Shown: one piece after another, positions 1 through 11,557 of the stretch
How the letters are laid out: each line of letters begins with the position of its first letter
Position numbering within the stretch: position 1 is the stretch's first letter
Assembly (NCBI GenBank): GCA_028641055.1
Contig: CM054058.1
Span: forward strand, 236,633,551 to 236,697,550
Reading direction: 5' to 3'
From: Alopecurus myosuroides
Lineage: Eukaryota; Streptophyta; Magnoliopsida; Poales; Poaceae
Length of the DNA stretch: 64,000 bases
The notes under the pieces: model-generated
Told to the model about the DNA's origin: nothing
Databases searched by the model: none
Seen by the model: only the letters and a program-made list of their open reading frames with translations
Translations under genes and position numbers: made by a program

Positions 1-1160
1 AGCATACGGAGGCACGATGTAATCCCGAGTTCCTCCTTGTTAAGGGAGTACGTATCGTTGGAGGGGTGTGAGCTTGCCACGAAGGCCTACTCAACGCCAA
101 AAAGGCCTCACCCTATTCTCTAATGAACCCCGCCACAAAGGCCTAGTTCACCATCCACTATTGATTCCCTTTGAGGCGGGAATCGAGTCCTTTACAAACA
201 ACTTGGGGCACACACCCACAACCAAATTGGGGGCTCCCAACAATCCTTGAATCACCAACAAGTAGCAAGATGCCTAGGTTCTCCACAAGAGGAAACCCTA
301 GGCTAGATCCCTCTAGCTAGAGAGGGGGAAATGAAGAACGAGTCGGTGAAGATGTAGATCCGGGTCTTCTCCTTCAATCCTCCAAGAATCAACGAGTTTG
401 GGTGGAGGGATTGGGAGAGATCTAACTTTTGGAGGCTCAATAAATGCTTGTCTTAAATGCTGGAGTGAGCAACCTCTTGGGGAATAAGGGGAGGGGGTAT
501 TTATAGCCCCCTCCCAAAACTAGCCGTTTTGACCCTTTTCGTGCCTGGCGGTACTACCGCTGGTCCTAGCGGTACTACCGCTACCTGGGTATCCATGCGG
601 TACTAGGGAGGCCCAGTCGCAGGGCGCATGCGTTACTGCTGCTGAAGTACCATGGTACTCCAGCAATGGTACTACCACGAGTGCACCATGGTACTACCGC
701 TGTCCACTCTCTTCGAATTAATTCAAAGTGGCTGGCGGTAGTATTAGGTCACTACCGCTCTAGTACCGTACGATACAGAGAGCAAATCCTAGACAGCGGT
801 AGAAGGGCCGGTACTGAGGGCGGTACTACCGCTTCCTGTAGGGAGCGGTACTACCGCCAGCCAGTAGCGGTACTACCGCTGAGCAAGGTTTTTCTCAAAA
901 TCGAAATGCGTACAACGGTACTACCGAGCCACTACCGCCTCAGTACCGTGCGATATAGAGAGAAAATTTCTCCTGGCGGTACTGCTAGCGGTACTGGGCG
1001 CGGTACTACCGCTTCTTGTGTGGAGCGGTACTACCGCTGCCAAGCCCGGTATTACCGCTGGACCAAGTCAATTTTGGTGGCAATGTCTTGGAATTCTCTT
1101 CACCTTTTTGGCGTCTATTTGATATTACCTGAAATACTTGACGTACCGTTAGAAGCTTAG
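1..1160. repeat. Repeat-derived tract with clustered GCGGTACTACCGC palindromes
   Basis: No gene is supported here. From about 546 to 1062 the near-palindrome GCGGTACTACCGC recurs (about 546, 571, 844, 868, 998 and 1027), often extended to AGCGGTACTACCGCT, with diverged half-copies between. Two longer blocks around 755-800 and 930-975 also resemble each other (both contain CTCAGTACCGT- or CTAGTACCGT-like sequence followed by GATACAGAGAG or GATATAGAGAG). The short open frames cross these repeats and look incidental. Such motif clusters are familiar from Triticeae transposons, but I cannot assign a family. Confidence 0.55.
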
Positions 1161-1626
1161 TTGTGTTGTTGTCAACTCCAAAACCTAAGAGAGATGAAAT
1201 ATGCAAAATGCACTTTCACATACCTGAGCTGCCGTCGCGAGGCTACGAACGGGCGCTGTAGTCGAGGCCGGATGAGCCCGGTCGAGCATGCCAGAGGTGA
1301 GCTATGGGGCCTCCATGGAGGAGAACGCCGACGCGCCATTGACGCAGAAGAAGCCGAGCCCCGCCCACGGCGCACATGAGACTCCATGGGGGAGTGAACG
1401 GGAGTCCCGACGGAGAACATACGCAGATTCGCATGTCGAGGCGGAGCGGCATCGCTGCGGACGCCAGGATGGCCGAGCCGCCCGGCCCGGGCAGGATCGG
1501 CAAGGACGCACGCAGTTTCTGTCGGGTGTCGACCATGGTGGCTGAGACATGCGTACACGAGCCTCCCACGGCGGCGTACAATCGCGGCTAAATCTGGCAA
1601 GGCATGGTCCAGCTAGCTAGACGGAG
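1161..1626. other. GC-rich stretch, no recognised gene
   Basis: This stretch is GC-rich and open in several frames on both strands (for example 1172-1600 minus and 1376-1591 plus). None of the translations contains a motif I recognise. The overlapping open frames are what GC-rich DNA produces by chance. It ends at the 5-bp target site of the LTR element that follows. Confidence 0.4.
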
Positions 1627-1631
1627 GTGCG

Positions 1632-3204
1632 TGATACGTCATAAACGTATCCCTAATTTCTGATGCTCCATGATGATATTACGCCAATTGCTACATGTTT
1701 TATCCCTTCTTTATGTCATTTTTATCGATTTAACGGACTAACCCATTAACAAGATGCCACAGAGCCAGTTCCCTGTTTTTTGCTGTTTTTAGTTTCAGAA
1801 AAGTTGTTCTGGAAATATTCTCCGAATTGGAAAGTTCGAAGCCCGGAAGTCCTATTTTCCCCGGAAGCATCCAGAAGACCGAAGAGGGGCAGCAAAGGGG
1901 CACACCATAGGGTGGCGCGCCCCCTGGCTACACCAGTTATGGTGTGGCCCCCCCGGCCTCCACCGCCTTTGCTTTTTCGCCTATTTAAGCCCCCGAATGG
2001 AAAACCCTAGGCACCTGATCAAAATCCCCGAAAAAGTTCCGCAGCCGCCGTCACCGTCAACCCTAGATCAGGTGGGTTCTGGAGCTATTTCCGGCACCCC
2101 GCGGAGGGGAGATCATCACCGGAGGCTTCTACATCACCATGCCTGCCTCCGGAGTGATGCGTGAGTAGTTCATCCTTGGACTACGGGTTTGTAGATGTAG
2201 CTAGATGGTTGTCTTCTCCTCATATGCCTCCATGTTTAAATCTCGTGAGCTGCCTATCATGATCAAGATTGATCTTATGTAACTCTATATGTTGTGTTTG
2301 CTGGGATCCGATGAATATTGACCTTATGCCAAGTTGATTATAGTCTTTATTTGCATATGTTATTTGTGATCTTGCATGCTCTCCGTTGATAGTGGTTATT
2401 CTGGCCAAGTAGTTGCTAGTGACTCCAAGAGGGAGTATTTATGCTCGATAGTGGGTTCATGCCTCCTTGTTGCCTTGCTCGAGTGACAGAAACGTGAAGG
2501 GGGAGGATGTGTTGTTGCCATTAGGGAGAAAACGGCGGTGAGAGTGCCCGCGTGCATAATCATTGCTTACATTACACACTTTGTTTAATGCAATTATCTG
2601 TTGCTTGCAACTTAATACCTAAGGGGGTTCGGATGATAAACTGAGGGTGGATTATTAGTCATGGATGCAGATGGATGTCGGTCTATGTATCTTGTTGTAA
2701 TGCTCGCACTAAATAGCATAGTAATGTTCATGTCATATTGTGCACTACGGTGCAACCTCTATTTGTCAATTGCCCAGCTGTAATTTGTTCACCCAGCATG
2801 CTATCTTTTATGGAGAGACACCACTAGTGAAACTATGAACCCCGGTCCATTTTCCACACTGTTAAACAAACCACAACAATTTCCTGCTTTCTTTACTTAT
2901 TGCAAGCATACACTGTTTTTCCACACTATACGTCTAATCTTTGTTTTCAGCAAGACCGGTGAGATTAACAACCTCACTGTACCGTTGGGGCAAAGTATTT
3001 TGGTTGTGTTGTGTGCAGGTTCCACGTTGTTGTTGACACCGGTGAAGCACCAGCACCACCGTAAGTGGCATCAACCTTCCGAAGGTCCTCCTTCTCCTAC
3101 TGGATTGATAACCTTGGTTCTTAACTAAGGGGAAAACTCCTACCGCTGTGCTCATCACACCCTCCTCTTGGGGTATCCCAACGAGTGCAAGATCTGCACC
3201 ATCA
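1632..3204 (+). repeat. 5' LTR of the non-autonomous element
   Basis: It runs from TGATACG to ACCATCA, 1573 bp, and pairs with 7317-8904. A TATA-like CTATTTAAG lies near 1980, which would place the transcription start shortly downstream. The first 200 bases differ from the 3' LTR at roughly ten positions. Confidence 0.9.
1980..1988 (+). promoter_or_regulatory. TATA-like box in 5' LTR
   Basis: The sequence CTATTTAAG sits in a GC-rich context in the first quarter of the LTR and is conserved at the matching place in the 3' LTR (about 7681-7689). This is the usual position for an LTR promoter. The role is inferred from sequence only. Confidence 0.5.
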
Positions 3205-3215
3205 AGGACTTTTTC

Positions 3216-3233
3216 TGGCTCCGTTGCCGGGGA
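3216..3233 (+). other. Primer-binding site (tRNA-Asp type)
   Basis: TGGCTCCGTTGCCGGGGA lies 11 bases after the 5' LTR. It matches the complement of a plant tRNA-Asp 3' end except for a T in place of G at 3220. The minus-strand gypsy relic elsewhere in the window has the unmutated version at 45651-45671. Confidence 0.8.
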
Positions 3234-3390
3234 GAAGGAAGTCTTCTGGCAAGGGGAGTCTCTCACTCTCAATCTCTTTATTTTGTTTATTGTCTTATTT
3301 TTATTTTTTTCTTGTTTTTCTTCTCTTTATCAAAAACACAAAAAATAGTTCTTATTCTAGTTGTTATTTTTTGCTTTATCATGCTTGCTA

Positions 3391-4316
3391 TAATGTTTGA
3401 TGTCTTTGAAACTAGATCTTTTAGGAAAGGTGGGTTCACGGATGAACAACAAAAACATTATAAGGAACACCGCTTGTCATAAAAAGGGATACACTTATGG
3501 GAGCAAATTAATAAATTGCATGACTATGCTAAAAACTTGTGCTCTACTTATAATGTTACTTATTGCTTTGATAAATCTTGTTGATGTAGGAGGTATAAAC
3601 ACCTCCCTTTTCAATGTGAGTACAATGATAATGTTACCATATCTTCTTATGTTAAGGGAAATTATGAATTATATGATGTGGAACAAATTGAAGAATTTAT
3701 TGCTTGGAAGTGTGCATTCAAAATTGCCTATTTGCTTGAAATTATTGATGATGCACCTTATAAATATGAGATTTATGCTATACTTGAATATTGCTTTGAT
3801 AATTACAAGGATTATAATTACTACATAATGGGATATCTTAATAAATGTTCTCAACCTAAGGAAGAGACTAATGCCTTACAGGAACCTATGGAAGAAGAAA
3901 TTGCTGAATTTGGAAGCTCATTGGGTGAAATAGAGGAGGAGAGTGATGATCAAGAGGAGGAAGAATGGAACCCATGTCTACCTCCCAATGATAGTAACTC
4001 TTTAACTCATACATTATTTGATGAAATTGATACTTGCTATACTTGTGGCCTTGATACTTCTATGAATGAAACTTGTGAGAATGATATTGCTACTGTTATT
4101 CATGATAATCCTCTATTTATTCCAACTATTGATATGCATGATAATGAGGAAATTTGTTTAGAAAAATTATATGATAATGCTCTTGATGATGATCCTATTT
4201 TAATTGATGTTATAAATTATAATGCTACTGAAAATAGGATTGCTATAATGTGTCCTATACCTTTTATGAGTGATCAATCATCTTGTTTTTCTATTGCTAA
4301 AAGTGGGAAGAAATAG
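3391..4316 (+). pseudogene. Degenerate acidic ORF carried by the LTR element
   Basis: An intact 212-residue frame runs from 3678 to 4316. The same reading frame continues upstream to about 3391, interrupted by in-frame stops at 3480-3482 and near 3582, so the original frame was probably about 300 codons. The protein is very acidic in its middle (runs of Glu and Asp near residues 70-100 of the 212-residue part), is rich in Asn and Ile, and has scattered cysteines. It has no CCHC knuckle, protease, RT or integrase motif. I do not recognise a function. Its placement just after the primer-binding site is where gag normally sits, so it may be an element-specific replacement for gag. Confidence 0.6.
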
Positions 4317-7300
4317 AAGCTGATTTTAAATTTTGATCCCACTATTTTTTAGCTTGATATGAATTGTGTGCTTTTAGACCATGACAAACATGCTTTATGT
4401 GATAATTATGTTGTTGAGTTTGTTCATGATGCTACTGAAAATTATTAAGAGAGAGGAAAATATGGTTGTAAGAATTCTCATGTTACTAAAAGACCTCTCT
4501 TTTTGTTGAAAGTTTTGAAATTGCTCTTGTTCCATCTTCCCATGATTTCTACTTTGAGCTTCTTTAATTTATTTCTTTACAATATTCCTATGCATCGGAA
4601 GTGAGTTAGACTTAAATTTGTTTTATACTTATTCTTTATGCTCTCTTTTGCTTAATTCTTATTCCTTATGTGAGCATCTACTTGCGTTGCTTTTTATGCC
4701 TAGCTGAAAGGCGTTAAAGAAAAGCGCTACCGGGAGACAACCCGTTTTATTTCCCTGTTTTCTTTTGTGTGCTTTGCACCTGGGTGTTGTCTATTTCCTT
4801 AGCAACTCCGCTGTATCTTTTATTTTGAGTTTTTGTTGAGCCAAGTAAAGTCTCTAGTGAAAAGTTGAGCCTGTATTTCTGATTTCTGCGCAGGAAACAG
4901 ATTTCTGCTGTCCACTGTTAATTTCGTTAAAAATCACAGAAAATTCAAAATCACCTGAGCTTTTTTGTGCTTAATCCTGAGTTATATACGCAACGTTTCT
5001 TAGAAGACGACTTTTTGATTTGATCAACAGAAGATTTTTGAAACAATCGATCTTTACCTGCTGTTCTGTTTTTTGAAAGATTTCTGCCATTTATCGCATT
5101 TGCATCTTAATCTCTTTCTTTTGGTGTTCTTTTGAGAAAAAGAGTTTTGAAAGAAGTTGTGACAGTAGCTGATGTGTTTTTGAGTGTTAGACTTGTGTTG
5201 AAACTGAACCATGTGAATTTATTATTTCAATTGCACTAACGTTGCTAATGAAGATTGTGAGAATTTTGATGTGAAGGAAGTTTTCAAGGGTCAAGAGAAG
5301 AGGATGGTATGATGTGATCAAGAAGAGTGAAAAGCCTAAGCTTGGGGATGCCCCGGTGGTACATCAAGAAAATTCCAAGAAGACTCAAGCGTCTAAGCTT
5401 GGGGATGCCTTGGGCATCCCCTTCTCCATCAACAAAGTATCAGGTCACTTCTAGTGAAACTATATTTTTATTCGGTCGCATCTTATGTGCTTTATTGTTT
5501 TCAGTTTGCTTTTGCTTTTGCTTCCAGTTTGTTTTTACTTTCATAATAAGCTTGGTTGGACCCCAGCATTCTTTTATTGGAGAGTGACACGCTCCACTTT
5601 TTCATGAGAATACGTTGTATTCTTAATCTCTGTCTAGTTGATGCATTTATTCAGCTCCTATTTTGCATGCATCTCTTATTAGAGTTGTTAGTTTTAGTAG
5701 TATTATTTGAGTACTCTCATGTTTTCTTGTTGTGTCATAAAGAGTATTTTTGTTAAAGCATGTTTTGTATGGTGCTTGTTGGGAGAAAGAAAACTGCTGC
5801 TTGAAGTATAATTTATAACAGTACTAGTACAAGCTTGTATAGACTGTGGCTAGGACTTTTTCATGCCATACTAAATGTTATTTTAGTTTTAAAGCCTTGT
5901 GGTTATTGAGTAGCATGATTAACCTCAAATAGTTGAGAGTGTTTAATATGTATTGAAATATTCATGAGTTGTTCTTGTCATAGTAAAGCATCAATATATG
6001 GTATTCTCTTTCGAATGATTTATTTGGTTGACTTGGCGCATTCTCACATCATGTTTATGACTACAAACCAGTCACGAATAGACTCCATGACCACTTAGGT
6101 TTTGAACTTGTGATGCTGCTTATGTTTTAATTAATGATTCTTATGTCGCTATGCATGATTATGGCTCTTATGCTCTCTTGATTTATCGCTCCCAGTCTTT
6201 TGCTAGCCTCTACCTGTACTGAGTATGAGCTCTACTCGTGCATCCAAACTCCCTTAAACCAAAGATTTCCCATTGTGTACACCATACCTACCTACATGTG
6301 GTATTTAACTGCCATTCTAAAGTAAATTGCTCATATGTTACCTTTAAAACATTCAAAATTACTCCTGCTTTATGTTCCTGTTTTTGCTCATGAGGACGTA
6401 AATAGAGAATCTTTATCTCACTTGTTGACTGGATTTCACACCCTAGACCAGTGGCTTCATCCGCTTATCCAAATGATAGAAGAGCTGGCAGCGGGGTGCC
6501 CAGCCCCAAATTAATACAAACAAATTCTCTTCACTATTTTGCCCCTGATTTATCAGTCAAAGCATAATTGTGTAAACAAAAGAGAAAGAGGGATGACCTT
6601 CTACACCAGTTGCGTCCTTCACCATGGGAGCCTCTCTTGTAAATCCAGTTGACTTGTGACGTACTGTATTTTCTGTTTACCATTCGTTGACATTAGCATA
6701 CATCTCCCAAAATATAGACATTCCTCCACAAATGTCAAACTTTTAATACCTCTGTTTAATAAAATAAAAGCTCTAGCACATGAGTGATCCCTGCTTCCAT
6801 CTGCGAAGGGCCTTTCTTTTCCTTTATGTCGAGTCTCCATCTTCTAACTTTATGCACAGTTGAGAGAGCATTTTTGCCATTCCGAGTTCTATGTGCATTT
6901 GTCCCATAAGCATCGATAATTACTTCATGATGTGATATCATTTCTTTTAAATTATTTGTTCTAGTCTTCCTCATGAACTTTGAAGGTGTCCTGGCATTTA
7001 TGTTTTGTCCCACTCTTAAGGACTATCGAAATATCACTTTGCCATGCTTTCTCTATACCTGAAACAAATGTTTACCTTTCTTTGCATTATTATTCATGAT
7101 CCTTTATTTGAGTTACTCTTCATGATGCAAAGTAATTTCTATGCTTTACTATTAAAGTTTTATTTATCATGCTTGTGTTTAAAGTTTTATGATCTCAGCG
7201 TGCATATGCTTTTACATTAGATTGATCAAGTTTATGTTAGTAGCATGTTACCTCAGAAATTATTGTTTTATCGTTTACCTAATCGAGGACGAGTAGGAAC
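4317..7300 (+). other. Non-coding interior of the LTR element
   Basis: This is about 3 kb of AT-rich sequence with no convincing coding frame. It contains extra copies of the polypurine-like motif AAGCTTGGGGATGC at about 5338 and 5395. The stretch around 5330-5500 matches, in reverse complement, the interior of the minus-strand gypsy relic around 42650-42790. The two elements therefore share their 3' interior. Confidence 0.7.
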
Positions 7301-7301
7301 T

Positions 7302-7316
7302 AAGCTTGGGGATGCT
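7302..7316 (+). other. Polypurine tract before 3' LTR
   Basis: AAGCTTGGGGATGCT abuts the TG start of the 3' LTR at 7317. This is the expected site for plus-strand priming. Confidence 0.7.
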
Positions 7317-8904
7317 TGATACGTCATAAACGTATCCCTAATTTCTGATGCTCCATGATGATATTATGCCAATTCCTACATGTTTTCTCCCTTCTTTATG
7401 TCATTTTTTATCGATTTTTCGGACTAACCTATTAACAAGATGCCACAGAGCCAGTTCCCAGTTTTCTGCTGTTTTTAGTTTCAGAAAAGTTGTTCTGGAA
7501 ATATTCTCGGAATTGGAAAGTTCGAAGCCCGGAAGTCCTATTTTCCCCGGAAGCATCCAGAAGACCAAAGAGGAGCCGAAGAGGGGCAGCAGGGGGGCCA
7601 CACCATAGGGTGGTGCGGCCCCCTGGCCGCGCCAGCTATGGGTGTGGGCCCTCCCGGCCTCCACCGCCTTTGCCCTTTCGCCTATTTAAGCCCCCCGAAT
7701 GGAAAATCCTAGGCACCTGATCAAAATCCCCGATAAAGTTGCGCAGCCGCCGTCACCGTCAACCCCAGATCAGGGGGTTTTGAAGCTGTTTCCGGCACCC
7801 TGCCGGAGAGGAGATCATCACTGGACGCTTCTACATCACCATGCCTGCCTCCGAAGTGACGCATGAGTAGTTCATCCTTGGACTACGGGTTCGTAGATGT
7901 AGCTAGATGGTTGTCTTCTCCTCATATGCCTCCATGTTTAGATCTCGTGAGATGCCTATCATGATCGAGATTGATCTTATGTAATTCTATATGCTGTGTT
8001 TGCTGGGATCCGATGAATATTGACCTTATGCCAAGTTGATTATAGTCTTTATTTGCATATGTTATTTGTGATCTTGCATGCTCTCTGTTGCTAGTGGTTA
8101 TTCTGGCCAAGTAGTTGCTAGTGACTCCAAGAGGGAGTATTTATGCTCGATAGTGGGTTCATGCCTCCTTGTTTCCTTGCTCGAGTGACAGAAACGTGAA
8201 GGGGGAGGATGTGTTGTTGCCATTAGGGAGAAAACAGCGGTGAGAGTGCCCGCGTGCATAATCGTTGCTTATATTACACACTTTGTTCAATGCAATTATT
8301 TGTTGCTTGCAACTTAATACCTAAGGGGGTTTGGATGATAACCTGAGGGTGGATTATTAGTCATAGATGCGGATGGATGTCGGTCTATGTATCTTGTTGT
8401 AATGCCCGCACTAAATAGCATAGTAATGTTCATGTCATATTGTGCACTACGGTGCAACCTCTATTTGTCAATTGCCCAGCTGTAATTTGTTCACCCAGCA
8501 TGCTATCTTTTATGGAGAGACACCACTAGTGAAACTATGAACCCCGGTCCATTTTCCACATTGTTTTAACAAACCATAACAATTTCCTGCTTTCTTTACT
8601 TACTGCAAGCATACACTGTTTTCCATACTATATGTCTAATCTTTGTTTTCATCAAGACCGGTGAGATTGGCAACCTCACTGTACCGTTGGGGCAAAGTAT
8701 TTGGTTGTGTTGTGTGCAGGTTCCACGTTGTTGCTGACACCGGTGAAACGCCAGCACCACCGTTAGTGGCATCAACCTTCCGAAGGTCCTCCTTCTCCTA
8801 CTGGATGGATAACCTTGGTTCTTAACTAAGGGGAAAACTCCTACCGCTGTGCTCATCACACCCTCCTCTTGGGTATCCCAACGAGTGCAAGATCTGCACC
8901 ATCA
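7317..8904 (+). repeat. 3' LTR of the non-autonomous element
   Basis: 1588 bp, TGATACG to ACCATCA, followed at once by the target duplicate GTGCG. It pairs with 1632-3204. Confidence 0.9.
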
Positions 8905-8909
8905 GTGCG

Positions 8910-9281
8910 ATTTGTGATTGAACGATTGGAAGATGCCCAGCCTCCGCCGTCTTTCATGGGACGGACGGTGTGGGCGATGTGTGGGAGGTTCGGCCTAGGG
9001 GAGAACCCACCGGAGATTGCGGATAGGAGGATACGCGAGGGGGAAACGTATTCTTCATTGCGCGGCCAAGGTGTGACATATGAATAAAAAGGACCGAGGT
9101 GTGACGAAGGTGGACGGCAGGAGGTAGAGTGACATTTTTTTTTGAGAAAACATAGAGTGACGGTTGAAGGAACGAATTCCTTCTTTTAGATAGGAGAGAT
9201 TTGTGGTAATGGATCATTTTTCTAAGATGGCACATTTGTTTGATTGCCACAAGAGACACGATGTGTAGTATCCTTCCGATC
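8910..9281. other. Intergenic, nothing recognised
   Basis: This sequence resumes after the LTR element's target duplication. It is moderately GC-rich to about 9090, then AT-rich. I see no gene, motif or repeat that I can name. Confidence 0.4.
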
Positions 9282-9370
9282 TACTTCCTCCGTTCATTAT
9301 TAGATGACTTCTAAATAGATGTGTCTAGAACTAAAATAGTGCAAGATATATTTAAAGAACGGAGTGTGTA
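9282..9370. mobile_element. Short degenerate Stowaway-like MITE
   Basis: It starts with TACTTCCTCCGTTC and ends with GAACGGAGTGTGTA. The ends form an imperfect inverted repeat of the CTCCCTCCGTTC type bordered by TA. About 89 bp, with no coding capacity. Confidence 0.6.
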
Positions 9371-10470
9371 ATTTTCACTGGACTCATGAGGCTACATGAC
9401 ATATTGAGGATGATTCTTTCTAATCATTATGTAAAATTCATGAGTTAATTTTGGAAGACGCTATAGGGCAATTTGGAAAGAAGCTATTCTTTAGCATTAC
9501 TTGTCATCCACAACAATTTCAAACATAGCTGGTGAATCGTACATTATCCACTTTGCTGCGGTCAATAATCAAGAAGTGTGTGGGCGGACTGCTTCACATA
9601 CGTGTAATTTTCATATAATAGTGTGGTGCACTCTAATATTCTGGTCTGCCCTCTGAAATTCCATTCGTGTTCATTTGATGTGGCCTATGTATTCAAACTC
9701 ATTACACCGATACATTTGCTTCCACTTCCTATTAAAAAATATGAATATGGAGCGATTCAAGCGTGATGATTTTTTGAAAAAGGCATATGTGAATAAAAAA
9801 AACAATTGAGAAGAAAGTAAAGTACGATGGAGAAAAGACAACAAGAAGAGAAAATATGTGTTATTTCAGCCGGATCACATGGTGTAGGTACACTTTTTTA
9901 AGGATAAATTTACATAACGACACAAATCTCAGTTGTTGTCTAGATGTGATGGACCATTAGAAGCGATTGACAGGATCAATGTAATCCTTTTAAGATAGAC
10001 CTTTCCGAAGATGAGTAGCACACCAGTAATACTTTCAATTTTGCTGATTTGGAGCTGACAGAGGTCATCGAGGTCGACACATTTTGAAGGCAGGTAGAAC
10101 TGAGAAAACCGAGTCATCCCATATCATTAGGGAGGAGGAGGGTGTCACCTCAACAACTTAAATCATTAGCCTCACAACCATTTCCATATTTCTACTTTTA
10201 TTTGTTCATTCAAGGTTCATAAGACTTTCCAAATAGAATGTTAACTTCGTAGTGGCACAAAGATTAACAAAATCGAAATTTGTATGAGTAAGCTATCACC
10301 TCTTTTACATTGTCTATTTTGGTGGCCCGGACCTCCGGACGGGTAAGATGCAATGAGATAACTTAATTGTTATGGTTATGTATAGTTTGTTTACTCCAGT
10401 TCTAAGATGTTTTATTTTTATTCCAAAACAATATGTTTTTATTGGTATAACTTATAATTGGACTTTTTGG
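9371..10470. other. AT-rich intergenic, nothing recognised
   Basis: About 1.1 kb of AT-rich sequence. The short open frames (for example 9929-10117 minus) have no recognisable domain. Confidence 0.4.
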
Positions 10471-10734
10471 CTTGTTTACTCCTAGGCTATTTTAGGAGAC
10501 CGGAGGGGATACCCTCAAATCAATCCCCAAAAATACCAAATAGTGTTTTGGAGGGGATAATCTCTAAAAATCCCCCATCAACCGGCTCATGTTTGCCAAG
10601 ATTAAAAATTCTACCCTACGCTAGTGTACTATGGTGAAAGACTATTTGTGGGGATATTTAGGGATTGAGTGTTCACAAATCTTCTCCCATCCCCAGTCCC
10701 TTAGGGATAAAAATACCCTAGAAGTACACAAAAT
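10471..10734. mobile_element. Tourist-like inverted-repeat element, copy 1
   Basis: The left end CTTGTTTACTCCTAGGCTATTTT is mirrored at the right end by AAAATACCCTAGAAGTACACAAA, with internal GGGGAT/ATCCCC-rich arms. The end motif CTTGTTTAC is the same as in the neighbouring element at 10766-11554, so both belong to one family. A clean target duplication is not visible. About 260 bp, non-coding. Confidence 0.55.
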
Positions 10735-10765
10735 CTTAGTGTTCAGCCATGGTGTACATTCTTTA

Positions 10766-11554
10766 GACCTTGTTTACTAGCGGTGTTTTTTTTCGCGAAA
10801 ACGCAAAAGCCTTGTGTTTCGATGCATTGATAGAAAAGAGAGTTTTATGTACAAGCCCAGGATAGGGCGAACACCCCACATACAACTCAACGCCAAACTA
10901 GACTAGCCTAAGGGAGCAGATGGCGTAGGCCCCGTGCCCCCGCGTTTGCCTAGTCCCGCGCCTCCGTTTTGATCGTCTCGAGTATGGCGACCACCGAGGG
11001 GCGAGCGTTGTCGAAGACAACCGCATTCGGTGCTTTCAGATCCACCACGTCGTCAGCATGATCAACGAGGAGGTCCCCTTGTGTAGCACGCCAGGGGAGG
11101 CACGCAAAGCGAGCTCCCACCAGCCCGAAAACGCCCCGTCACCCGATGGTGGGTGTGTAGTGGATCGTATCCACGAGAGCACCTCGTGCCAGACAGGTGG
11201 GACATAGGATTGGTCGCATAATTGGCAGTGCGTCGCGTGGGTAGACCCCGACGAGCCAGCCCCTCACCCGTCCAACATCTATCCATACATACTAGCGGTG
11301 TATTTTTATTCCCTATGGATTGGGGATAGGGGATTCGGTGAAATGTTTGCTTTCATCATATTTCTTTAAATACTCTTCCCTCTCAATACACTAGCATGAG
11401 TTAGAGTTTTTAATCTAGACAAAAATAAGGTGGTTGGTAGGGGATATTTAGAGATTATTTAAAGAAGTAGTAAAGGGACTATTGGAGAATTTCTAGAATC
11501 GGAAAAAAAATCCCCTAAAATACACTACCAATACATAGGAGAGTAAACAAGTCC
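10766..11554. mobile_element. Tourist-like (PIF/Harbinger) MITE, split by a retroposon
   Basis: The ends are GACCTTGTTTAC and GTAAACAAGTCC, an inverted repeat with one mismatch. They are flanked by TTA at 10763-10765 and 11555-11557, the 3-bp duplication typical of PIF/Harbinger elements. After removing the insert at 10787-11289 the element is about 270 bp and resembles the neighbouring copy at 10471-10734. Confidence 0.75.
10787..11289 (-). mobile_element. Poly-A retroposon inserted in the MITE
   Basis: This 503-bp insert is bounded by a perfect 12-bp duplication TACTAGCGGTGT (10775-10786 and 11290-11301). The plus strand starts with a T run, so the element lies on the minus strand and ends in poly-A. 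A long variable target duplication plus poly-A is the signature of LINE-driven retroposition. A 74-codon minus frame (11062-11286) crosses it but has no known motif. It is most likely a 5'-truncated LINE tail or a LINE-mobilised transcript. Confidence 0.75.
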
Positions 11555-11557
11555 TTA

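Larger units (their letters stand above)
1632..8904 (+). mobile_element. Complete non-autonomous LTR retrotransposon (LARD-like)
   Basis: Two long terminal repeats (1632-3204 and 7317-8904) both begin TGATACGTCATAAACG and end ACCATCA. They are flanked by a perfect 5-bp target duplication GTGCG at 1627-1631 and 8905-8909. A primer-binding site complementary to tRNA-Asp with one mismatch lies at 3216-3233. A polypurine-type tract (AAGCTTGGGGATGC) lies directly before the 3' LTR. The 4.1-kb interior has no integrase, reverse transcriptase or protease motif, only a degenerate acidic open frame. It is therefore a non-autonomous element of the large-retrotransposon-derivative kind that would need enzymes from a partner. 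The LTRs differ by scattered substitutions and small indels, so the insertion is not recent. Confidence 0.9.

Noticed and set aside
540..1062. CRISPR-like array of short repeats
   Set aside because: The repeats are short palindromes with irregular spacing in plant DNA, and no cas genes are present. They fit transposon subterminal repeats better.
1172..1600. A 142-codon minus-strand open frame
   Set aside because: Several other frames are open over the same GC-rich stretch and no motif is recognisable.
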